From: Chloranthus sessilifolius
Lineage: Eukaryota > Streptophyta > Magnoliopsida > Chloranthales > Chloranthaceae
Assembly: GCA_021018995.1 (NCBI GenBank)
Contig: CM037598.1
Location: forward strand, 42,462,685-42,526,684
Length of the DNA stretch: 64,000 bases
Reading direction: 5' to 3'
How positions within the stretch are numbered: position 1 is the first letter of the stretch; each line of letters starts with the position of its first letter. A program made the translations under genes and the position numbers. Below are positions 1 to 8,725 of the stretch, one piece after another. A model generated the notes under the pieces. That model was not told the origin of the DNA and made no database searches. It saw only the letters and a list, made by a program, of their open reading frames with translations.

Positions 1-728
1 TCTGGGATGGTGGCTATTAAAGGGGGACCCAAGCCACATTTAGGGATATACTTGGCTGGTATGCTAAGTATTTTTGCTATTGCAGCTTGATTGAAAAGCA
101 TTTCAAATTTGTTAATCAACACTAGCAATGTTGGATTCCCATCATCCCCAGTCTTTATTATGATATTCTGATAAAACATCTGCACTAGTCTAGGGAAGAC
201 TAGCTGCAGTGGGGGCCTCAATAAGGGCAGTAGAGTTGCCTTGGTTATGTACTCAATGGAGGCTGATGTCTCTGGTGTCTCCTCAAAATAAACTTTATCA
301 AAAATTGTTTCAGCCTCCAGCTTAATGGCAGCCACCCACTCAGAGGGGGTTCTAAGGTATTTAGTATCCTCCTCCTTTCCAACTGCAACCTCAGGGACCT
401 CTTGGGCCACTTCCTTGCCCTTTTTCTATTTCTTCTTGGATTTTTCAGGGTTTTTGGTCGGTGGGTGCTCTCTGGCCCTTTTCTTGGGGGAAGCTTTCTT
501 CTTAGCACCTTAGGCACCAGTGGCCACAGCCTTGCCCTTCTTCACTGGGGCTGCCTTCTTCTCATTTTGTTCAATTTGGGGCTCCGCAGTGGGTGCAGTT
601 ACCACAGAGGTCCCCACAATGGAGGTCTCTACAATCCTTACTAATTTTTGAGTTGCCCCAGGGGTTCCAGTGTGTGGAGGGTTGAGCATGGCAGCCACTG
701 TGTCAAAAAATTTCGAACCCGTGGCCAT
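1..728 (-). pseudogene. Env-like / plant transposon-type ORF of element A, 5' part
   Basis: Reading left from an ATG at 728, one frame continues to the window edge (about 242 codons), broken only by TAA at 510-512 and TAG at 426-428. After a Lys/Ala-rich start, a stretch from about 350 down to 1 aligns by eye with the ORF at 8815-9729: both have LLPLL, a PRLVQ(M/L)FYQ motif, NKFEMLFN/DNFEMLFN and PKCG(L/Y)G. This is the conserved plant domain found downstream of pol in Athila-like elements and often called env-like or putative plant transposon protein. The position 3' of integrase fits. Its biochemical function is unknown. The rest of the gene lies outside the window. Confidence 0.78.
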
Positions 729-1100
729 GGCTACTCAACTTCTCCAAATTAGGGCTTACAACTCTCAGATTATGCAATGCACACTTCACGAATGATATTG
801 CACCCAAAGTCTTCCCTTCTTAACTCTAACTTATTATTCAAACAAAGCAACAAAGAGAGAGCAAGAGATCTTACCAATTTGCAGCTAGGGTTCCACTTCA
901 AATGTTGCACAACGGTTCGAATACCCCCAAACCTAGGTCAAAGTGATCAGGAGGTGATGGGGAGTAAACTGGTAGGAGGAAACTTTCTAAGGTGGAGTGG
1001 ATTAGGTTGTAGGGAAGAGAGAAGGGAGAGAGAAGCTCAGTTTTGCTCAGAGGAGGCTAGGGCAAAGAGAGATATAATGGAGAGAATGGAGAAATCACAG
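729..1100 (-). other. Untranslated leader of the env-like ORF of element A
   Basis: Between the TATA-like box at 1101-1110 and the ATG at 728 the minus strand is rich in C and T, with runs such as TCTCTCTCCC and TTTGCCCTAG. It has no long conserved coding frame; the plus-strand ORF across it (777-1109) has no counterpart in other elements. The pyrimidine tracts followed by AG could also serve as splice acceptors for a subgenomic env-like RNA. The length (about 370 bases) is close to the matching leader in element B (8436-8725). Confidence 0.45.
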
Positions 1101-1110
1101 GGTTTATAAG
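1101..1110 (-). promoter_or_regulatory. Candidate TATA box of an internal promoter for the env-like ORF
   Basis: The minus strand reads CTTATAAACC, a TATA-like box about 370 bases upstream of the env-like ATG at 728 and just downstream of a CGCG-motif cluster. Element B has the same order: CGCG motifs, AT-box, pyrimidine-rich leader, ATG. Promoter activity is inferred, not shown. Confidence 0.4.
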
Positions 1111-1114
1111 GCTG

Positions 1115-1530
1115 ATCTCGTGCCTCGCGCGGCTGTCTCTAGGTTCTCACGAAGTAGATTTCTTATGCACTTAACATCCAACCTCATGAGAAGTATTGTC
1201 GTGAAGAAGAACAGAGCCTCGCGAGGACAGAATTAGAGGCTCTATGTGCCTCGCGAGGTCATTCATGAGTGAATCTGGCCTTAACGCGAGGCGCCTTACA
1301 TCCTCACTAGAGTAGCAAGCTTAAAATCTGAGTCTCAGGCACCTCGCGAGGTAGAAAATCTGTGAATTATGTTCTTCGCAGAGTTCCATATTGCTGCCAA
1401 GCTAGAGCCTCACAAGGCTCACTATCAGCCTTCAGCAAGTGCCTTTTGCTCGCGAAGCTCTCGCGCGATACAAAATTTTCATCAGAACTTTGTGAGAAAG
1501 CTTCAAGTGGCTCGCGAGTGTGTAATTCCT
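1115..1530. promoter_or_regulatory. CGCG-motif cluster upstream of the env-like ORF (element A)
   Basis: About ten CGCG or CTCGCGAGG-like motifs, some decayed to TG/CA forms, are packed into this stretch (for example near 1127, 1202, 1230, 1344, 1449, 1463 and 1513). The same motif fills the LTR upstream regions of this family (5870-6560, 14490-15150, 20540-21320). The core matches the CGCG box bound by plant CAMTA calmodulin-binding transcription factors; whether they bind here is unknown. Confidence 0.5.
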
Positions 1531-1963
1531 GCCATTTAGCCTTGCATGAAAACAAAATTTTAATCCTTTGTCTCAGTGCTGCACATTGGCCAATGCATCC
1601 ATACTGTTATACACCTATCCATTGTGCATCAATACCAAATCCTTCACATGTACTCTATTTCATCATTATCATTGTGTGCCCATTATCAACATCTATACAT
1701 CAAAAATATAGAATTCTAAAGATAGACTTTCAGATCAAATTAATGACATTTATTATGAGAGCACCTCAACCATCAACAAAAAACATGGACATCAAATTCC
1801 GATGATAAATATGCACATGTACTCAAAATAGAATAGAATAAAACAAAATCAAACACAAGCAAATCCTCATCACCCTAAAAGCGGTAATTGAAAATTTTCT
1901 AAACAACACAAAGCAAGAAGACACATTCAACACATATGGTACACATTTTTACAAAGCTATGGA
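1531..1963. other. Spacer between integrase and env-like unit, nothing recognised
   Basis: AT-rich sequence with no coding similarity to the other elements and no clear repeat. It lies downstream of the integrase reading frame of element A on the minus strand and upstream of its CGCG cluster. Confidence 0.5.
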
Positions 1964-3130
1964 TCACTGAGCAGTGGGAGGTTCATGTAGGTATATGGTC
2001 TGAGGAGGCTCCACTAAATGTTCTATACAAATTTTTAGCCTTTGACCATTCACTTTTATGATCTTCCCAGACATAGGATCCAAGATCTCCAAAGCACCAG
2101 ATGGGAGGCATGAATGACTGTGTAAGGTCCATCCCATCTGAATTTTAACTTTCCTGGAAAAAATTTTAGTTTGGGGTTGAAAAGCCAAACCTTAGTACCA
2201 ACATTGAAGCCCTTCCTCATTAGCTTGTCAAAGAATGCCTTTGATTTCTCCTTGTATATCCTGGCATTTGAATAGGCATCTAGCCTCATCTCATCAAGCT
2301 CTACCAGTTGCAATTTCCTGTAAGAACCAACAGTAGTTAGATCAAAGTTCAATGTTTTTATGAGCTCTAACTCCACTGGTAGGTGGCAGGCCTTACCATA
2401 AACTAGCCTAAAGGGGGACATGCCAATAGGGGTCTTATAAGCAGTCCTATAAGCCCATAAAGCATCATTAAGCTTTTGAGTCCAATCCTTTCTATCAGTC
2501 CTCACAGTCTTCTCCAAGATATGCTTGATCTCCCTATTAGAAATTTCAACTTGCCCATTGGTTTGTGGGTGGTATATGGGTAACAGAATGCTTTTTTAGC
2601 AGGTTCTCAAAAGGCCTATTACAGAAATGGCTCCCCCATTACTATTAATAGCCCTGGGGGTGCCAAATCTTGAGAAGATATTGTCCTTCAAAAATTTATG
2701 GACAACTGTGTGGTCATTGGTCCTTGTGGCAATGGCTTCCACCCATTTGGACACATAGTCCACTGCCACATGTATGAAGTTAAAACCCATAGATGGAGGA
2801 AAGGGACCCATAAAATTAATGCCTCAGATGTTAAAAAGTTCTACCACAAGGATGGGCTGCAATGGCATTGAATCTTTCTTGGAAATGCCTCCCATCCTTT
2901 GACATTTCCCACAGGCTTTGCAATGCATGTGTGCATCTCTGAATAAAGAAGGCTAATAAAAACCACATTGCAACACTTTTGCTGCAGTCTTTTTGCCACT
3001 GAAGTGACCTCCATAGGCTTGCTCATGGCGCATAGAAAGAATGTTGTGGAACTCACTTTCAGGACACATCTCCTAACCACATGTTCTGCACAATGCTTGT
3101 TGAGGTAGGGATCCTCCCATAGAAAATGCT
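1964..3130 (-). pseudogene. Integrase domain of element A, inactivated
   Basis: The minus strand encodes in order an HHCC zinc-binding region (RHEQAYGGHF followed by CKACGKC, about 3040-2890), the catalytic core ([18 protein letters not shown], 2811-2760), and the C-terminal part from HPQTNGQVE to a conserved block ending near 1964. Damage is clear. A Trp codon is now a stop near 2955, another Trp is TGA at 2824-2826, and both catalytic Asp positions read Asn (2815-2817 and 2638-2640). A frameshift lies between 2540 and 2640. The catalytic Glu of NGQVE is still present. The integrase cannot be active as read. Confidence 0.85.
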
Positions 3131-3580
3131 TGACCTAAGAGAAAAATAGGTCTTTGTCCATCTTAGACCAGCGAGGGAGAATCCTATCAATAGCAAGAAA
3201 ATTGACAATGTGTGCAAACCAAGGCACACTAGACTGTATGGCAAACAGCTGCTCATCAGGGAACAACTCATTGACAGGTGTGGTTGCACATTCTTCCAAA
3301 ATAATTCTAGAGAGGTGGTCAACCACCACATTCTCAACTCCATTTTTATCTTTGATCTCAAGATCAAACTCTTGTAATAGGAGGATCCATATGATCAACC
3401 TTGGTTTGGCATCCTTTTTAGCCAATAGGTATTTAAGGGCTGGGTGATCAGTAAAAACAACAATTTTAGACTCCAACAAGTAGGGTCTAAACTTGTCCAC
3501 AACAAACACCATAGGAAGTAGCTTCTTCTCAGTGGTGGTGTAATTAAGCTGAGCTTCTGCTAGTGTTGCTGGCATAATAA
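3131..3580 (-). pseudogene. RNase H domain of element A
   Basis: The frame 3575-3135 contains the usual retroelement RNase H blocks: [22 protein letters not shown], a KPRLI..ILLLQEF block and [10 protein letters not shown]. In an active element this domain removes the RNA strand during reverse transcription. It follows RT directly, as in other Ty3/gypsy pol proteins. A frameshift near 3570 separates it from the end of the RT part (MCDASDLAIGVVLGQ block), so the polyprotein is broken here. Confidence 0.82.
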
Positions 3581-4740
3581 ATCACTGCAGGCAGCTTATC
3601 TTTCCTCTGTCCTAAGACAACACCTATGGCCAAGTCTGATGCATCACACATCAGCTCAAAGGGGAGTGAGTAATATGGGGCCTGGATTACAGGATAGTGG
3701 TAAGGCACTTTTTTAAAACCTCAAAGGCCTCAAGGCACTCAGCAAAGAAATCAAATAGCACATTTTGACACAGCAGGTGGCACAATGGCTGTGCAATTTT
3801 GCTAAAGTCCTTAATGAACCTCCTGTAAAATCCAGCATGTCCTGAAAATGATCTAATTTTTTTGACAGTACTGGGTGGGGGCAGGTGTGAAATCAAGTCC
3901 ACTTTAACCTTGTCAGCCTCTATTCCTTTGTGACAGACCACATGACCTAATACAATTCCTTGTATCACCATAAAATGACTCTTTTCCCAACTCAAGACTA
4001 AATTGGTTTCCTCACAAATTTGTAAAACTAGGTCAAGGTAATTCAAGCACTGGTTAAAGTTATCCTCATAAACTGAGAAATCATCCATGAAGATTTCTAA
4101 GAACTTGTCAATCATATCAGAAAAAATTATATACATGCACCTCTGAAATGTGGCTGGGGCATTACACAGTTCAAAAGGATCCTTCTGTAAGCAAAGGTGC
4201 CAAAGGGACATGTGAAAGTAGTTTTTTCTTGATCTTGAAGATACACAGGGATTTGGTTATACCTTGAGTATCCATCAACGCAAACTCTCCAACCAGTGGT
4301 CTTTCCTGGTTTTGGAGTTGAGTTTTCTATATTCAATGCAAACTCTCCAATCAGTGGTCTCCCTGGCTGGCATCAACTCCCCAGAATCAGTAGTGATAAC
4401 TGTTATGCATAATTTTTTAGGTACCACCTAGATAGGTGATACCCATTCTAAATTTGAAATGGGGTAAATTACCCCTGCATCCAATAGTTTCACTATCTCT
4501 TTCAAGACCACCTCCTGCATCTGAGGATTAAGCTTCCTCTGCATCTCCCTAGAGGGATTTGCACCCTCATCCAGGTGAATTCTGTGCATGCAAACTGAGG
4601 CACAATGCCTCCAAGATCGGCTATTGTCCACTCCATTGTCTTTTTATGCTTCTTGAGAACACTCAATAATTCCTCCTCCTGCTCACTAGTGAGAGAGGAG
4701 ATAATCACTGAAAGCTTATTGTTTTGCCCCAAGAAGGCAT
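3581..4740 (-). pseudogene. Reverse transcriptase of element A, rearranged
   Basis: RT blocks are visible on the minus strand: KEIVKLLDAGVIYPIS (about 4500), TTGWRVC followed by DGYSRYNQIPV (4310-4240), the catalytic IFMDDFSV (about 4090), SHFMVIQGIVLGH, and SGHAGFYRRFIKDFS. Comparison with element C shows that about 30 residues between the VCIDYRKLN block and DGYSGYNQ have been replaced by a duplicated short segment (see 4275-4360). That removes part of the fingers region and shifts frames. The domain order and MDD motif are typical of Athila-type pol. The gene is not functional. Confidence 0.86.
4275..4360 (-). repeat. 28-bp direct duplication inside the RT of element A
   Basis: Bases 4275-4302 and 4333-4360 are the same 28-mer except for two C/T differences. 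On the coding strand both encode the GWRVC(V/I) block. The second copy sits where element C (27244-27060) has about 30 residues that A lacks. Both sides share GACCACT, so a template jump at this short match during reverse transcription would explain the combined deletion and duplication. Confidence 0.7.
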
Positions 4741-5125
4741 ATTTTAATGTTTATAGGAGCTGTTTTAGCTCCAGCTCAAGGCGACTTTCAATGGAGGCAA
4801 CAAAGGCGCCTTAGTGGTTTGAGGAAGGGGCAGCAATGTAGGTTTCTAGTTGGAATGCTGCACTAGGCCCACAGAAGACTCTATTTTTATGTTGTCTTCT
4901 GCCATGAGAACTTTGGCCTCCTTCTCAACCAAACTCCAAATATTTTTTAGGTCATCAGCAACATTATCCCAATCCAGCAGAGGATAATTCTTCTTCCATA
5001 AGACCATCTAGTACATCTATCGCACAACAGTCCACAATGTCCATTTGAGGCTGCCTTGCAGCATTGTACACATTTAATTGGGCCTTCATGTTTCCAAAGG
5101 TCACCTCCATCACCCCTGACTTGCA
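4741..5125 (-). pseudogene. Protease-RT linker of element A
   Basis: The minus strand encodes a stretch beginning near 5110 with EVTFGNMKAQLNVYN, followed by acidic residues including EEEL. It matches the equivalent linker in element C (27972-27628). It has no recognised catalytic motif. Frameshifts break it. It links the protease at 5126-5572 to RT at 4740. Confidence 0.6.
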
Positions 5126-5572
5126 TTATATGCAAGCATTTGCAGTGGCCAAGAATGGTCTGCCAAGGATGACAGAAATTGGGGCTTTACTTTTACAATG
5201 GTCCATATCCAAAACAAGAAAATCAGCAGGATAGTAGAACTTGTCCACCCCCACCCGAACATCCTCCACTACACCCACAGGTCTCCTCTCAAACCTATCA
5301 ACCATATTGAGCATAACTGATGTGGATTTTAGCTCCCCCAAACCTAGTTCCTCATACACAGAATATTGGAGCAGGTTCGCACTGGCCCCTAAGTCCAAGA
5401 GGGCTCTTCCAATGGCGTGGTTTCCAATTATGTAGGGGATAGTAGGTACCCCTGGATCGTGTAATTTCTCAGGTGTGACAATAGACAAAATTGACTCAAC
5501 ATTCTCAACAGTAAAAACCTTTTTGGACAACTGCACCCTTGCTTTTCTTTTCTGTGTGCAGAAGACCATCAA
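5126..5572 (-). pseudogene. Aspartic protease domain of element A
   Basis: A 148-codon open stretch carries ALLDLGASANLL, the DLGAS form of the retroviral-type aspartic protease active site typical of Athila elements, and further on ILGRPFLATA, the second hydrophobic-G-R block. In the family this enzyme cuts the gag-pol polyprotein. The reading frame is open within the domain, but its upstream continuation into gag is cut by element B, and RT downstream is broken. Confidence 0.85.
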
Positions 5573-5697
5573 GAATTTAGCATAGGCAGGGACCTATGTC
5601 ATGGTATGAAGCAAGGGCAAATTGATATTGACTTGCTTAAAGGGCTCCATCATCTCCTCCATCTGAGCATTCCCCTTATCAAAAGGAGATGGGCCAG
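5573..5697 (-). pseudogene. Element A gag-protease junction up to the B insertion
   Basis: Coding similarity to the stretch upstream of the protease in element C (28440-28560) continues until the insertion point of B. Immediately left of the insertion both copies read the equivalent of a GPS(S/P)FDKGNAQM block on the minus strand. A continues on the far side of B at 16778. Confidence 0.7.
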
Positions 5698-5702
5698 CTA
5701 AT
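5698..5702. repeat. Target-site duplication of element B, left copy (CTAAT)
   Basis: CTAAT directly precedes the first LTR base of B and is repeated at 16773-16777 directly after the last one. Removing B and one copy restores the sequence arrangement seen in element C, apart from the small differences expected between copies. Confidence 0.9.
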
Positions 5703-5869
5703 TATTAAGACCTGAAAAGTACCACTTTTCACCCCTTAACTTAACCTTTGATTAGACCCTTAGCCACTTAATAAACTCCTCTTAAGTGTTTTGTTCAGGA
5801 AATAATCAGCAGTGAAATAAGGCCAAGAATCCTGTTATGAAGCCTGCTTTGGCACCAGATGCCCCTCAG

Positions 5870-6560
5870 CAAGAATGCACCTTGAAGCCTCGCGCAGATC
5901 AGTTGAGCTTCCCAAGGCTTTACAAGCAACCTCTCGCGCAGATGAATGATTGGGGAGCTTCAGAAACTCAACTCCGCGTAGCTCTCGCGAAGATCAAGGG
6001 TAGAACACAGCGCTCAGTGTCGCACAGTTCAAGGCAGAATTCTCTCAATCTCGTAAAGATCGCTTAAGACAGCTGAGGAGAGAGAGCTTCAAAAGATTTC
6101 TTACATCGGTATCAGCGCGATGTAGTGAGTACAATTCTCGGAAGAAGAAGACGCCTCAGCCTGATTCGCGCCATTCAAGAAAGAAAGAATCCTGGCGAAG
6201 GCAAAGCCCATCTCGCGAAGATTGAGTGAGACAAAGAACCTCACGCAGTCAGAACTCAAAAGAACCTCGCGAGGTAACTCATGAAGTCCAAGTAAAGAAA
6301 AGAGCTCGCGCAGTTCTCGTGCTACTGCCCAGTGAAGACTAATCTACCGCGCGACTGCTTGAATTGCAACCTCGCGACGCTTGAGACTACGTTTTCTATT
6401 CAACCTCACGAACTCCAACTTAGCGAGAACTCAACTCTCTACCGCGCGATTGCCTGAAGAGCAAACCAAGGCAACCTCGTGACGGTTGAAGCTTCAGTGT
6501 CAAATCATCCTAGCGAAGAGCAATGAGCAACCACGCGAGATGTCTGGGAAACTACAGCTA
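5870..6560 (+). promoter_or_regulatory. CGCG-box array in the LTR of element B
   Basis: At least a dozen CGCG cores occur in about 700 bases (for example near 5890, 5935, 5985, 6115, 6212, 6268, 6305, 6350, 6372, 6443 and 6533), usually as CTCGCG(A/C)(A/G)G. They lie upstream of the TATA box, in the U3 region. Some sites here are intact where the 3' LTR has TG or CA and the reverse, so the array was once denser. Confidence 0.7.
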
Positions 6561-6714
6561 CCTAGCGAGCCTCTGACTCTAAACTTCCATCTCTTCAGCA
6601 GAGGGAATTCTAGAAACTTCCAATGATTAGGGCACACATTCCCATGCTCAAATCTCCGTGCACACGCCCCGAGGCATCCAAGGATCAGTAGAAGGCCATG
6701 TGGCATCGTTAAAA

Positions 6715-6734
6715 TTAGGGTTTCCTAACCCTAA
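6715..6734. promoter_or_regulatory. Telomere-like inverted repeat before the LTR TATA box
   Basis: TTAGGGTT and AACCCTAA face each other across TCCT, 20 bases before the TATA box; the 3' LTR has the same at 15312-15331. AACCCTA is the plant telo-box, known to bind TRB/Myb-type proteins and to recruit Polycomb in some genes. Activity here is inferred. Confidence 0.55.
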
Positions 6735-6753
6735 TGCGCTGCCACCCCACTGC

Positions 6754-6762
6754 TATATATAT
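6754..6762 (+). promoter_or_regulatory. TATA box of the 5' LTR of B
   Basis: TATATATAT lies after the CGCG array and is conserved as TATATATA at 15351-15358. Transcription would begin roughly 30 bases downstream, placing the long T-rich segment (6800-6870) in the early transcript. Confidence 0.65.
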
Positions 6763-7210
6763 CCAGGCCTAACTTAGGTTTAGGTATCTGGGAACCTATC
6801 TCAGATCGCTTTTCTTTTCTCTTTTGTTTTTAGCAGTAAGTAGTTTTTCTTTTTCTTTTTCTTTTCTTCTCTCCATAGTCTAGCAATTGCTGGCTATGAC
6901 TTTGTATATGTATTTGAGTTAGATTAATGGAAATTTTGTAATAGGATTTATACTTTATGGGATTGCTGTTGATTTGTGAGATGCTCTGTGCATGGCTGCT
7001 GCCTTGTGATCCGCCATTGCCTAGGCAATGGAGGACTGATTTTAAGGGCCACTCAAATCCAAGTAACCTGTGTGTCTGGGCTATCATGGTCTTCCAGCCT
7101 TAGCCCCACCAAAGGACCTACTAGATCTGAAATCCCCATGGGAGCTTGAGCTGGTAGCCTGGTGAACATGGTGGTAGCAGCGATAAACTTGTTTTGTCTT
7201 GGGGTCTGCT

Positions 7211-7261
7211 GCTGGATCCAAAGGAAAAATTTATGATGTGTCTGGGAACGATGACCTACGG
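7211..7261. other. Deletion junction between LTR and gag in B
   Basis: After LTR similarity ends near 7210 and before gag similarity begins near 7262 there are about 50 bases that match neither side in the other elements. They may be filler from end joining or very diverged gag. Confidence 0.5.
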
Positions 7262-7920
7262 CTGTAGATGGCAAACCTCTCTATGAAGTTTGATAAATTT
7301 TTGACTGTGATGCAACCCAGAAGGGCTGCTCATGTGGTGGAGGCATGTCTCATATGCCAGTCCCCACAGCACACAGTGGAGGAATGTCCATCTGCAGGGA
7401 AATTTTCAGAATTAATGTTGGAACATCTCTTTGCTTTCGGTCTTATGGCGGCAACAATCAGAGGCTAGACCAACACCAAAATGCTGGTTACCAATGGAGA
7501 GACCACCCAAATCTGAGGTGGAAACAAGATAACTACATGCAACCCCAGCAGATGTTGGCTTTACCACAAAGGCCACAACAACAGTTCAATCAAGGGCATG
7601 CCCCAAGGTCTACCTTCCAGCATCACCAGCAGCCCCATCAGCAGCAAAATCAGTTGGTTCTACCTCCTTCTCAACCAAGAAATACTTCTTTCGAGGACCA
7701 AGTTTTGGCTTCATTGCAAAACTTGGGATCCTTGGCTCAGACTGTGAACTCTCATGGTCAGAGCATCAAGAAGATGGAGGAGCAGATGGGACAACTGGCG
7801 AACACCCTAGCCAAAAGAGAAGAGGGAAGGTTGCCCAGCCAACCAGTGGTTAATCCCAAGGGCCAATTTTTGATTGGTGAAGGATCCTCAGAACTTGGAG
7901 GGGATCTTTCATTGAATTGA
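7262..7920 (+). pseudogene. gag C-terminal half of element B (zinc knuckle and Gln-rich tail)
   Basis: It begins with a KFDKFLTVMQP block, then a CCHC zinc knuckle CLICQSPQHTVEECP (C-X2-C-X4-H-X4-C) that binds RNA in gag proteins, then QWRDHPNLRW and a Gln/Pro-rich region, a coiled part (VNSHGQSIKKMEEQMGQLA) and LPSQPVVNPKG. A frameshift near 7440 moves the frame from the knuckle to the tail. The frame stops at 7918-7920 about ten codons after the G-E-G-S-S position, where elements A and C continue into protease. The N-terminal core is missing. Confidence 0.85.
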
Positions 7921-8229
7921 TGATAAGAACTGTGCATCGTTGTATATTATGTACTCTACAGATTGTAGGAATAGTTTGCAATCTTGTTGGAATTTGAGTT
8001 TAGTGCTTTAATGCCTACTTGGATTCCAACTTTCCTTGTGTGATAATTTTAAGTAATTGAATGATGATTTGAATGCTTTGCGTGACGTGTGATTTTCTCG
8101 CCTGGAGAGTATAAGAATTGTGAATGCTTTATAGTGACTAGGGGTGTCCCTGGAAGTAAGTCTGTGAGAGAATCCACCCCTTTTGTAAGGGTCAAACAGC
8201 AGACTGGGGGGTGAGTGAATTCTGCCTCG
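7921..8229. other. Spacer after gag in B, nothing recognised
   Basis: No coding similarity to pol or gag. It replaces about 3.5-4 kb of pol that elements A and C carry between gag and the env-like unit. Confidence 0.5.
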
Positions 8230-8435
8230 ATTAAGCCATCGCGGGGTTCTGCACAATGAGTTTGGTCTCATCTCACGCAGTTCATAAGGTATTACTTTGT
8301 TGTGCTATCGCGAGTTTCAAAGAACTGGGTGGGCTGCATCGCGCAGTTCCAAGGAACATTTAATCTCGCGACCCATTCATTCTCAACCAGCGAACGGACA
8401 TTTCTAAAGCGCGCCGAGCTTCGCGATATTTAAAT
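8230..8435 (+). promoter_or_regulatory. Candidate internal promoter of the env-like gene in B
   Basis: CGCG cores at about 8240, 8310, 8339, 8365, 8410 and 8423 lead to an AT-box (ATATTTAAAT, 8426-8435) and a pyrimidine-rich leader. The architecture repeats that of the LTR promoter and of element A (1101-1530). The leader contains TTACTGC...TTACCAG ending at 8486, which would also make a good splice acceptor; internal transcription and splicing are not exclusive. Confidence 0.45.
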
Positions 8436-8645
8436 CCCACCCCGCACTGCTTTTTCCTTACTGCTTTCTCTTCCCTCTCTTACCAGCGAAACCCTAGCTC
8501 CCACTCCTCTCCACCTCTCTCCCTTCACACCCTATCCCCAGATCACTGTTCAGTTCGAACTTCAGGATTTTTGTTCTTCAAGCTCCCCTTATTAGTCGCC
8601 CCCTATTTAGCGCTCTGAAGATCCTTTGCGCGTTCCATTAAATAG

Positions 8646-8664
8646 AACCCTAACTTTTAGGGTT
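8646..8664. promoter_or_regulatory. Telomere-like inverted repeat in the env-like leader
   Basis: AACCCTAA and TTAGGGTT arms lie close together, about 65 bases before the env-like ATG. The pair resembles the palindrome before the LTR TATA box (6715-6734), with the arms in the opposite order. A further telo-box-like AACCCTAG lies near 8490. Confidence 0.45.
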
Positions 8665-8725
8665 AGACTCAGCTCCTAGTTTTTCCTTTCAAATCTGTAA
8701 CTCCACACTCACCAAGGAAATTGGG

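Larger units (their letters stand above)
5703..7210 (+). repeat. 5' LTR of element B, 3' end deleted
   Basis: Collinear with 14309 to about 15790 of the 3' LTR, then similarity stops near TTTTGTCTTGGG. About 1 kb of the LTR end, the primer site, the leader and the first part of gag are missing. The remaining part keeps the CGCG array, the telomere-like palindrome, a TATA box and the long T-rich stretch after it. Differences from the 3' copy are mainly C/T and G/A changes in CG dinucleotides, plus small indels near 6090-6170. Confidence 0.9.

Noticed and set aside
777..1109. Plus-strand ORF of 110 codons
   Set aside because: It lies antisense to the leader of the env-like ORF, has Arg/Glu-rich low-complexity composition and no counterpart in other elements.
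1964..5697. Integrated pararetrovirus (caulimovirus) origin for the RT
   Set aside because: Presence of integrase, LTRs, primer site and gag with one CCHC knuckle places it with Ty3/gypsy elements; no movement protein seen.
6715..6734. Interstitial telomere
   Set aside because: Only single AACCCTA-type units in inverted order, conserved at the same place in both LTRs, so a promoter motif rather than telomere remnant.
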